The position numbers were made by a program, and so were the translations under genes. A stretch of 8,634 nt of DNA from NCBI GenBank assembly GCA_021845945.1, contig JAJZRD010000166.1:1-8634 (forward strand), written 5' to 3'. This DNA comes from Chloroflexota bacterium (GTDB lineage Bacteria > Chloroflexota > UBA6077). Under the pieces are notes generated by a model. It was given only the letters and a program-made list of their open reading frames with translations, did not search any database and was not told where the DNA came from. Of the stretch, positions 1-5,882 are shown one piece after another (position 1 is the stretch's first letter; each line of letters begins with the position of its first letter).

Positions 1-1348
1 GATAGCTAAGCTGGCCGAGTACGCCGAGAGCTTCCCCTACAACAGGATGGAGTTGCGGGACAGGCGCGTCGGCATCCTTACCACCAGCGTCGCCTATCAG
101 TATGCTCGAGAAGTGATGCCCGAGGCCTCCTTTCTCAAGCTGGGGATGGGCTATCCGATCCCCGTTCGCCTGATCCGGGAGTTCGCCTCTCAGGTGGATC
201 GGTTGGTGGTGGTGGAGGAGTTGGATCCCTTCCTGGAGGAGATGGTGAGGGCTCTCGGCCTTCAGGTGGAGGGGAAATGCTTCTTCCCGCCCCTGGACGA
301 GCTGTCCCTGGAGCGAGTGGAGGAGGGCTTCCGGAAGGCGGGCATGCTGGCGCCAGCCACCGATGTAGCCGCACCCTTTATGGGTGCGCCCGCCCCGGAC
401 GGCTCGATGGGTCTGGAGCGCGGGGAACGCGCAGGCGTAAAGCCTGCGGCTACAGCTTCGCCTCACGGCGAGGGTCCAAACCCGTCCCACGACCCCATAC
501 CCCTCCCGCTCCGGCCACCGGTCCTCTGCCCGGGGTGCCCGCATGCCGGTCCGTTCTTCACCCTGAAGAAGCTCGGCTTCTACCGGAAGGCCGACGATTC
601 CGGTGAGCCGCTACCGGGCCAGATCCAGGGACGGCTGAGGCGAGTGGGGCCCGTGGTGGCCGGGGATATCGGCTGCTACACCCTGGCGGTGCTCCCGCCC
701 CTGCTGGCCATGGATACCGCTGGCTGCATGGGGGCGAGCATCGGCAACGCCCTTGGTATGGAAAAGGCCGGCGTGCCCAACAAGGTGATCGCCGTCATCG
801 GCGACTCCACCTTCCTCCACTCCGGTATGACGCCCCTGTTGAACGTGGTCTACAATGGCGGAACAGTGACCACCCTGATCCTGGACAACTCCACCACGGC
901 CATGACAGGCCATCAAGACCATCCCGGCACGGGAAGATCGGCCCAGGGGACCCTGGTCCGAGCGGTGGATCTGGAGAAGTTGGTCCGAGGCCTCGGCGTG
1001 GAGGACGTGAAGGTAGTTAGCGCCTTCGATCTGAAGGCGCTGGAAGCGGCTATTCGGGACAGCGCCGAGCGGGACGAGCCCTCGGCGGTGATCGTCCGGG
1101 GCCCCTGTGCCCTCAAGGCCCGAGCCTCCGGGGAGGCCTACGTCGTGGACGCCGGCCGGTGCAACGGCTGCAGCGCCTGCCTGCGCATCGGTTGCCCGGC
1201 CATCGCCCGCCGCGAGGGCAAGGCTATGATCGAGCCCAGCCTCTGCGTGGGCCCCGCCTGCGGCGTCTGCGGCCAGGTGTGCCCCATCGGGGCCATATCG
1301 CAGCCGTCAGCACTCAGCACTCAGCACTCAGCACGCGTGGGACAGTAA
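1..1348 (+). CDS. iorA: Indolepyruvate:ferredoxin oxidoreductase, alpha subunit (3' part; gene starts before the window)
   Basis: This thiamine-diphosphate enzyme converts arylpyruvates plus CoA to arylacyl-CoA, CO2 and reduced ferredoxin in the cytoplasm. The frame is open to the left edge (codons from base 2 read IAKLAEYAESFPYNRM), so the ATG at 47 is internal and the N-terminal domain is missing. Counting from that Met: CPGCPH at 161-166; GDIGCYTL at 206-213; the ThDP/Mg-binding stretch GDS at 252-254 with DNSTTAMTG at 280-288; and a C-terminal ferredoxin domain with C372-x2-C375-x2-C378-x4-C383 and C400-x4-C405-x2-C408-x3-C412, enough for two [4Fe-4S] clusters. Two things are odd. Residues about 106-136 are encoded by a palindromic repeat sitting between domains. 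The last residues (about 421-429, SALSTQHSA) are encoded by a heptamer array. The TAA stop shares its last base with the iorB ATG. Family assignment is secure; substrate preference among arylpyruvates is inferred. Confidence 0.95.
   Translation, partial: IAKLAEYAESFPYNRMELRDRRVGILTTSVAYQYAREVMPEASFLKLGMGYPIPVRLIREFASQVDRLVVVEELDPFLEEMVRALGLQVEGKCFFPPLDELSLERVEEGFRKAGMLAPATDVAAPFMGAPAPDGSMGLERGERAGVKPAATASPHGEGPNPSHDPIPLPLRPPVLCPGCPHAGPFFTLKKLGFYRKADDSGEPLPGQIQGRLRRVGPVVAGDIGCYTLAVLPPLLAMDTAGCMGASIGNALGMEKAGVPNKVIAVIGDSTFLHSGMTPLLNVVYNGGTVTTLILDNSTTAMTGHQDHPGTGRSAQGTLVRAVDLEKLVRGLGVEDVKVVSAFDLKALEAAIRDSAERDEPSAVIVRGPCALKARASGEAYVVDAGRCNGCSACLRIGCPAIARREGKAMIEPSLCVGPACGVCGQVCPIGAISQPSALSTQHSARVGQ
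364..454. repeat. Palindromic REPIN/MITE-like element inside iorA (element 1)
   Basis: The 91-bp element has perfect 10-bp ends, TGTAGCCGCA at 364-373 and its reverse complement at 445-454. It contains two internal hairpins: 370-376/382-388 (CGCACCC, 5-nt loop TTTAT) and 430-436/442-448 (CGCAGGC, loop GTAAA). The right loop is nearly the reverse complement of the left, so the element looks like two inverted hairpin modules, the layout of REPINs. It lies within the iorA coding frame and is translated as an Ala/Gly/Pro-rich linker before CPGCPH. No target-site duplication was seen. Related ends occur at 6327-6411 and 8299-8378. Confidence 0.8.
1307..1334. repeat. Heptanucleotide tandem array, 4 x TCAGCAC, at the iorA/iorB junction
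   Basis: Four perfect tandem copies of TCAGCAC end 13 nt before the iorB ATG at 1348. They encode most of the iorA C-terminal tail after the last ferredoxin cysteines. None of the three frames through the heptamer contains a stop. The same repeat type, in degenerate form, occurs at 3553-3623. Heptanucleotide short tandem repeats (STRR) are known from filamentous cyanobacteria; kinship of this one to those is not claimed. Confidence 0.93.
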
Positions 1349-1962
1349 TGGACAAGATCGATTTCATCCTGGCCGGCGTGGGTGGCCAGGGGATCGTATT
1401 GATGGGCGACCTGCTGGCCGAAACGGCTATGGCGGCGGGTTATGACGTGAAGAAGTCCGACATTCACGGGATGGCCCAGCGGGGCGGTAGCGTCGTGAGC
1501 TACGTGCGTCTGGCCGGCCGCGTGTGGTCGCCTCTGCCGAAGACTGGGGAGGTGGATTTCCTGGTGGGGCTGGAGAAGCTGGAGACCGCTCGGTGGGCTT
1601 CTCAATTGCACCAGGACGGCGTGGCCATCGTCAACGATCACTCGATCCTTCCCCTGTCGGTCAGTTCCGGTGTGGACCCCTACCCTACGGATGCCCAGAT
1701 CCTGGGGAGTCTCCACGCCAGGACCGACCTGGTTCACTGGGTGGATGGAACCGTTCTCGCCACCGGGCTCGGGAATCCCAAGGTGGTGAACGTAGTGCTC
1801 CTGGGGTTCCTCGCATCGTTGCTGCCAATGTCCTGGGAGGTTTGGCTCTCCACCATCGAGCGAAGGGTTCCAGCCAGGTACCGGGATCTGAACGTACGTG
1901 CCCTGGAGGCCGGGCGCAAGGCGGCAGAAGGCCGCTCGGCACTGATGATCGTTGCCGAATAA
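1348..1962 (+). CDS. iorB: Indolepyruvate:ferredoxin oxidoreductase, beta subunit
   Basis: This is the gamma-domain-type partner of IorA, completing the enzyme that turns indole-, phenyl- or hydroxyphenylpyruvate into the corresponding arylacetyl-CoA with reduction of ferredoxin. The 204-residue product is the usual size for the subunit. It opens with the family's N-terminal glycine motif (MDKIDFILAGVGGQG, residues 1-15), followed by KKSDIHGMAQRGGSVVSYVR (35-54), where the HGMAQRGG stretch is strongly conserved, and GLGNPKVVNVVLLG (140-153). The ATG at 1348 uses the last base of the iorA TAA, so translation is probably coupled. There is no strong Shine-Dalgarno sequence; the upstream space is occupied by the heptamer array. 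The same frame is open upstream through the iorA 3' end, so a frameshift in the array could create an IorA-IorB fusion. Confidence 0.95.
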   Translation: MDKIDFILAGVGGQGIVLMGDLLAETAMAAGYDVKKSDIHGMAQRGGSVVSYVRLAGRVWSPLPKTGEVDFLVGLEKLETARWASQLHQDGVAIVNDHSILPLSVSSGVDPYPTDAQILGSLHARTDLVHWVDGTVLATGLGNPKVVNVVLLGFLASLLPMSWEVWLSTIERRVPARYRDLNVRALEAGRKAAEGRSALMIVAE

Positions 1963-1975
1963 CTCTGGCACTTCT

Positions 1976-2038
1976 CGGCCGTGAACGGCCGGGTTAACCA
2001 CCGACCCTCGTAGGTTAACCCGGCCCTTTAGGGCCGGG
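1976..2038. terminator. Three consecutive hairpins after iorB (terminator or REP-like cluster)
   Basis: Starting 14 nt after the iorB stop are three perfect inverted repeats. The first is CGGCCG 1976-1981/1986-1991 with a TGAA loop. The second has 13-bp arms, GGCCGGGTTAACC at 1987-1999 and its complement at 2013-2025. The third has 8-bp arms, 2019-2026/2031-2038 (CCCGGCCC), with a TTTA loop. The stems overlap, so not all can form at once. No T-run follows, so a classical intrinsic terminator is not shown. Transcript-end protection or an interspersed repeat is equally possible. Confidence 0.6.
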
Positions 2039-2256
2039 ACGATATGCCAGGTTATTCCGGCAACCGCCAGCAGCCTCGGGCTCTCGCGCCGGCCGACCAG
2101 GCGATGTTACGACGGTGAGTTCTCGGGGAGAGGGAAAGAGGGAATACGGCAGTGTCGCCGATCCCCCTACAAGGTGGTAGCACTCATTTTGGGTCGATGC
2201 GATAGGGGATTCTCATCCCTATCAGCCACTGAATAGCTTTGAATCGGGGAGAAGCC
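2039..2256 (+). promoter_or_regulatory. Untranslated leader/intergenic region before paaK, with hairpin and weak T-box-like motif
   Basis: No gene is supported in this stretch. AAGGTGGTAGCAC at 2171-2183 resembles the T-box antiterminator consensus (AGGGTGGTACCGCG-like). It is followed by a clean hairpin: GATAGGG at 2201-2207 paired with CCCTATC at 2217-2223, 9-nt loop. A canonical T-box stem I with a specifier loop could not be recognised upstream, and no T-run follows the hairpin. The 218-nt length fits a regulated leader. I could not place a convincing -35/-10 pair. A role in paaK expression is a guess. Confidence 0.3.
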
Positions 2257-3555
2257 ATGTTCTGGGACCAGGAACACGAGACGCTGCCGCGAGGCCAGAT
2301 GGAAGCCCTCCAACTGGAGAGGCTCCAGCGGAAGGTGAGGGAGGTTTACGAGAAGGTCCCCTTCTACCGTAGGGCTCTCCAGGAAAAGAAGGTCAGTCCC
2401 GACGACATTCGATCGCTGGAGGATCTGGCCAAGCTCCCCTTCACCACGAAGCCCGATTTTCGGGACAACTACCCCTTCGGATTGCTGGCCGTACCCCTCA
2501 AGGAGGTGGTGAGGGTTCACGGCTCCAGCGGGACTACCGGGAAACCGACGGTGGTGGCTTACACCCGGGGTGACATCGCCCTGTGGTCGGACGTAATGGC
2601 CCGAACCCTGGCTGCTGGCGGCGCCACGGACGAGGATGTGGTGCAGAACGCCTACGGCTATGGCCTGTTTACCGGAGGCCTCGGTTTCCACTATGGGGCG
2701 GAGCGGTTGGGAGCTACGGTGATACCCATCTCCGGGGGCAACACCAAGCGCCAGATCATGCTGATGCAGGACATGGGCACCACGGTGCTTACCTGCACCC
2801 CTTCCTACTCTCTCTTCCTGGCAGAGACTGCTCGGGAGATGGGAGTGAACCCTCACGATCTACCCCTGCGGGTGGGTTTCTTCGGGGCTGAGCCCTGGTC
2901 CTACCGCATGCGGGAGGAGATCGAAGCAGAGTTGGGGATCCTGGCCCTGGATGTCTACGGTCTCAGCGAGATCATAGGCCCCGGCGTCGCCCAGGAGTGT
3001 CCCCACAAGCGGGGACTGCACATCTTCGAAGACCATTTCTTACCGGAGGTAGTGGACCCGGTGACGGGCGAGCTGTTGCCCGATGGGCAGAAGGGCGAGC
3101 TGGTATTCACCACCCTCACCAAGGAGGCTTTGCCGGTTCTTCGCTACCGAACGCGGGACATCACCAGCCTCCATCGGGAGCCGTGCGCCTGCGGCCGGAC
3201 CCTGGTTCGGATGGAGAAGGTCACGGGCCGCACCGACGACATGCTGATCGTTCGTGGGATCAACGTGTTCCCGTCGCAGATCGAGGCGGTGCTGCTGGAG
3301 GTGGACGGCGTCGAACCCCACTACCAGATTATCGTGGACCGGGAGCGGAGACTGGACGATCTGGAGATCCAGATCGAGGTGTCGGAGTCGGTGATCTCCG
3401 ACGAGGTCGGGCGGCTGGAGACCCTTACCAGGAAGGTCCGCGCGGAGTTGGATAGCACCCTGGGCATTTCCGCCCTGGTGAAGCTGGTGGAGCCCGGTGC
3501 CATTCCTCGTAGCGAGGGCAAGGCGAAGCGGGTGATCGACCGAAGGGACATTTAG
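2257..3555 (+). CDS. paaK: Phenylacetate-CoA ligase (arylacetate-CoA ligase, AMP-forming)
   Basis: This adenylate-forming cytoplasmic enzyme activates phenylacetate or related arylacetates to CoA thioesters with ATP. The 432-residue product matches the PaaK family length. In order: the N-terminal YEKVPFYRR segment (31-39); the P-loop SSGTTGKPT (90-98); the adenine-site YGLSE (234-238); RYRTRD (296-301); the hinge region GRTDDML (324-330); [11 protein letters not shown] (333-343), typical of PaaK; and the C-terminal EGKAKRV (420-426), which carries the likely catalytic lysine. C248, H255, C310 and C312 could form a metal site as reported in some PaaK relatives. I chose ATG 2257 because GGGGAGAAG (2246-2254) lies just before it; a TTG at 2239 would put this ribosome site inside the gene. 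It follows iorAB, whose product is PaaK's product, suggesting a shared pathway; direction in the cell and exact aryl group are inferred. Confidence 0.95.
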   Translation: MFWDQEHETLPRGQMEALQLERLQRKVREVYEKVPFYRRALQEKKVSPDDIRSLEDLAKLPFTTKPDFRDNYPFGLLAVPLKEVVRVHGSSGTTGKPTVVAYTRGDIALWSDVMARTLAAGGATDEDVVQNAYGYGLFTGGLGFHYGAERLGATVIPISGGNTKRQIMLMQDMGTTVLTCTPSYSLFLAETAREMGVNPHDLPLRVGFFGAEPWSYRMREEIEAELGILALDVYGLSEIIGPGVAQECPHKRGLHIFEDHFLPEVVDPVTGELLPDGQKGELVFTTLTKEALPVLRYRTRDITSLHREPCACGRTLVRMEKVTGRTDDMLIVRGINVFPSQIEAVLLEVDGVEPHYQIIVDRERRLDDLEIQIEVSESVISDEVGRLETLTRKVRAELDSTLGISALVKLVEPGAIPRSEGKAKRVIDRRDI

Positions 3556-3623
3556 GACTGAGGACTCAGGACTTAGGACTTAGGACTGTGGGAAGATCTC
3601 GGCCCTCAGTCCTCAGTCCCCAG
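3553..3623. repeat. Inverted heptamer arrays between paaK and the ACT gene
   Basis: Five tandem NAGGACT units (3553-3587) begin on the paaK TAG stop codon itself. After a 15-nt spacer (3588-3602), three degenerate units in the opposite orientation follow (CCCTCAG, TCCTCAG, TCCCCAG; 3603-3623), then CACTCG. The two arrays are complementary (3554-3564 against 3610-3620 pairs at 10 of 11 positions), so the transcript can fold into a long hairpin directly before the ACT ribosome site. They are related to the TCAGCAC array at 1307-1334. Confidence 0.85.
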
Positions 3624-3631
3624 CACTCGTG

Positions 3632-3637
3632 AGGAGG
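3632..3637 (+). promoter_or_regulatory. Ribosome binding site AGGAGG for the ACT gene
   Basis: AGGAGG is an ideal Shine-Dalgarno sequence. It lies only 2 nt before an in-frame ATG at 3640 but 8 nt before the ATG at 3646, so it selects 3646 as the start. Confidence 0.75.
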
Positions 3638-3645
3638 GGATGGCC

Positions 3646-4038
3646 ATGAGAATGAAGCAGGTATCGGTCTTCGTCGAGAACCGGCCGGGCCGGCTCAAGC
3701 TGCTGCTGGAAACGCTGTCCAAAGCGGACATCAACATCCGGGCCCTGTCCATCGCCGACACTGCGGATTTCGGCATCGTCAGGATGATCCTGTCGGACAC
3801 TGAGAAGGGGATCGAGGTGATTCGGGACGCTGGCCTCGCTGTCAGCACCAACGATGTGCTGAGGGTGGAAGTCCCGGACCAACCCGGCGGCCTCTTGAAG
3901 GCGGTGGCGGAACCCCTGGCGGCGGCAGGGATCAATGTGGAGTACGTGTACGCTTTCGCAGACCGACCCCTGGAGAATGCCATGGTGGTGCTGAAGGTCG
4001 GGAATATCGATGCTGCCGAGAGACTCATAGGTAAATGA
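3646..4038 (+). CDS. Tandem ACT-domain protein (putative amino-acid/aryl ligand sensor)
   Basis: The product is 130 residues and consists of little more than two ACT domains, about residues 4-66 (KQVSVFVENRPGRL, then NIRALSIADTADFGIVRMI) and 72-128 (LRVEVPDQPGGLLKAVAEPL, then GINVEYVYAF). ENRPGRL and DQPGGL are the usual ACT beta1-alpha1 turns, where ligands bind at domain interfaces. There is no catalytic or DNA-binding domain, so it probably acts by protein contact or as a ligand-binding oligomer. Stand-alone double-ACT proteins of this type are commonly found next to paaK and ior genes, which points to sensing of an aromatic amino acid or aryl acid; that role is inferred. ATG 3646 is preferred over 3640 because of ribosome-site spacing; ATG 3652 is also in frame. 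The stop overlaps the AOR start (ATGA, 4035-4038). Confidence 0.9.
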   Translation: MRMKQVSVFVENRPGRLKLLLETLSKADINIRALSIADTADFGIVRMILSDTEKGIEVIRDAGLAVSTNDVLRVEVPDQPGGLLKAVAEPLAAAGINVEYVYAFADRPLENAMVVLKVGNIDAAERLIGK

Positions 4039-5882
4039 GCAGCTTCCTGGGCCGGCTCCTGATCGTCGATCTGTCGACACGCACCGCGCGGACGGCGCCG
4101 CTGGACCCCTCCTACTGCCGGCAGTATCTGGGTGGGGTGGGCCTGGCCACCCGTTTGCTGTGGGACTTCTCCAGGCCGGGGGTGGACCCCTTCGACCCGG
4201 ACAATCCCCTGGTGTTCGCCGCGGGTCCCCTCACGGGAACAATGGTGCCCGCCGCCAGCAAGTACGCCGTGGCCACCAAGTCACCCCTGACCGGCTTCAT
4301 CGGCGACTCTCTCTCGTCCGGCGGCTGGCCCCTGGCCCTCAAGCGGGCTGGCTACGACGCCCTGGTGGTGCTGGGGGCGGCCGAAGCCCCCAGCTACCTC
4401 TTCATCGACGACGACCGGGTCTACTTCCGTCCTGCCCGGACCCTGTGGGGGACCAGGAGTTGGGAGGCGGAGGAACGGATCCGGCGGGACCTGGGCGACG
4501 ACTCGGTGAGGGTGGCAACCATCGGCCCGGGCGGGGAGAAGCTGGTACGCTATGCATCCATCGGAAACGACTACAGCCGCCAGGCGGGGCGAACGGGCGT
4601 GGGTGCCGTCATGGGCTCCAAGAAGCTGAAGGCCATAGCCGTGCGGGGAACCCGGCCGGTTGGGGTGGTCGACGCCGAGATGGTGCGTCGGGTCAGCCTC
4701 GATCTCTACGCCCGGAGCCAGGGTGCGGCCACGGCGAAGTATCGCAACCTGGGCACCCCGGCCAACGTCCTGGCCCTGAACGCCCTGGCGGCCCTGCCCA
4801 CCCGCAACTTCCGGCAGTCCACCTTCGAAGGCGCCGAGCGGGTGAGCGGCGAGTGGCTCTACGAGCGGCACAAGGCTAAGGTGGTCGCCTGCGCCGGGTG
4901 CTCCATCGGGTGCGATCACATCTACCGGGTCTCCGATGGACCTCACGCCGGCACCCAGGTGGGCCTGGAGTACGAGTCCCTATATGCCCTTGGGCCGTTG
5001 TGTGGCGTCGACGATGCCGCAGCGGTGCTGCGTGCTGCGGAGTTGTGCGACCAGTACGGCATAGACACCATGAGCACTGGGGTCTCCATCGCCTGGGCCA
5101 TGGAGAGCTACGAGCGGGGGTTGATCTCCCGGGAGCAGACCGGGGGGCTCGACCTGCGCTTCGGGAATGGCGAGGCCGTGATTGCCCTGGTGGAGCAGAT
5201 CGGGCAGCGGCGGGGGCTGGGTCAGCTGCTGGGCGAGGGGGTCAAGAGGGCCTCCGAGAGGGTGGGCGGTGGATCGGAGCGGTGGGCCATGCACGTGAAG
5301 GGGCTAGAGCTGCCGGGCTACGAGCCCCGCAGCCTGAAGACCCTGGCCCTGGGGTTGGCCGTGGGGACCCGTGGCGCCTGCCACAACCGGTCCTCGGCCT
5401 ACGAGGTGGACCTCTCGGCCAAGGTGGACCGGCTGAATGGTGAAAGGAGCCGGGGCCCGCTGGCCATGGCTCAGGAGGATTACGCGGCCACCCTGGACTC
5501 CCTGGGGATCTGCAAGTTCTTGCGCCGCTGCTTCGATGCCTTCTACACCGAGGCGTCGGAGCTGTTCCGGGCCGCCACCGGTCTGGAGATGACGCCGGAG
5601 GATCTGCAGAGGGTGGGCGAGCGGGTGTCGAATCTGAAAAAGGCTTTCAACATTCGGGAGGGATGGACCCAGGCCGACGACACCCTGCCTGCCAGGGTGT
5701 TCGACGAGCCGCTACCCACCGGGATCGCCAGGGGCACGGTGCTGACCCGGGAGGAGCTGGCGACCATGATCGATGGCTACTACGAGGCCCGGGGCTGGAC
5801 GCCGGACGGCCTTATCCCGGCCGAGAAGTTGCTCGAGCTGGGTTTGGAGATAGAGGATGCATCGACGCCACATCGTGTGTGA
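4035..5882 (+). CDS. aor: Tungsten-containing aldehyde:ferredoxin oxidoreductase
   Basis: This enzyme interconverts aldehydes and carboxylic acids using a tungsten (or molybdenum) bis-pterin and low-potential electrons. At 615 residues it is full length for the AOR family. The N-terminal pterin domain has YLGGVGLATRLLWD (31-44), SKYAVATKSPLTGF (75-88) and the signature GVGAVMGSKKLKAIAVRG (188-205). The [4Fe-4S] ligands are C286-x2-C289-x3-C293 plus distal C493. Pterin-binding motifs DQYGID (339-344) and DSLGIC (488-493) match the DxxGxD and DxxGxC pair of Pyrococcus AOR. H450 in ACHNR fits the active-site histidine. ATG 4035 overlaps the ACT stop by 4 bp (ATGA), implying coupled translation. 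The C-terminal end overlaps the Fe-S gene by 26 bp. Beside ior and paaK, arylacetaldehydes (phenyl-, indole-, hydroxyphenyl-) are plausible substrates; sequence alone does not fix this, nor tungsten over molybdenum. Confidence 0.95.
   Translation: MSSFLGRLLIVDLSTRTARTAPLDPSYCRQYLGGVGLATRLLWDFSRPGVDPFDPDNPLVFAAGPLTGTMVPAASKYAVATKSPLTGFIGDSLSSGGWPLALKRAGYDALVVLGAAEAPSYLFIDDDRVYFRPARTLWGTRSWEAEERIRRDLGDDSVRVATIGPGGEKLVRYASIGNDYSRQAGRTGVGAVMGSKKLKAIAVRGTRPVGVVDAEMVRRVSLDLYARSQGAATAKYRNLGTPANVLALNALAALPTRNFRQSTFEGAERVSGEWLYERHKAKVVACAGCSIGCDHIYRVSDGPHAGTQVGLEYESLYALGPLCGVDDAAAVLRAAELCDQYGIDTMSTGVSIAWAMESYERGLISREQTGGLDLRFGNGEAVIALVEQIGQRRGLGQLLGEGVKRASERVGGGSERWAMHVKGLELPGYEPRSLKTLALGLAVGTRGACHNRSSAYEVDLSAKVDRLNGERSRGPLAMAQEDYAATLDSLGICKFLRRCFDAFYTEASELFRAATGLEMTPEDLQRVGERVSNLKKAFNIREGWTQADDTLPARVFDEPLPTGIARGTVLTREELATMIDGYYEARGWTPDGLIPAEKLLELGLEIEDASTPHRV
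5846..5849 (+). promoter_or_regulatory. Ribosome binding site GGAG inside the aor 3' end
   Basis: GGAG ends 7 nt before the ATG at 5857, good spacing. It supports a start for the Fe-S subunit inside aor, giving a 26-bp gene overlap and probable reinitiation coupling. The GAGG at 5853-5856 touches the ATG and is too close to serve. Confidence 0.7.

Noticed and set aside
1159..1347. Upstream in-frame extension of iorB into the iorA 3' end
   Set aside because: The extension is the out-of-frame reading of the iorA ferredoxin domain (Arg/Pro-rich, no motif). IorB homology starts at MDKIDFILAG at 1348. The open frame matters only for the fusion idea.
1321..2001. 226-residue open frame on the minus strand over iorB
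   Set aside because: Antisense shadow of a conserved gene in GC-rich DNA; His/Gln-rich, no recognisable domain.
2239..2256. TTG 2239 as the start of paaK
   Set aside because: It would place the good ribosome site GGGGAGAAG inside the gene; ATG 2257 begins the usual PaaK N-terminus.
2167..2856. 229-residue minus-strand open frame over the paaK 5' half
   Set aside because: Antisense to a confidently identified ligase, no family motif, and no independent signal.
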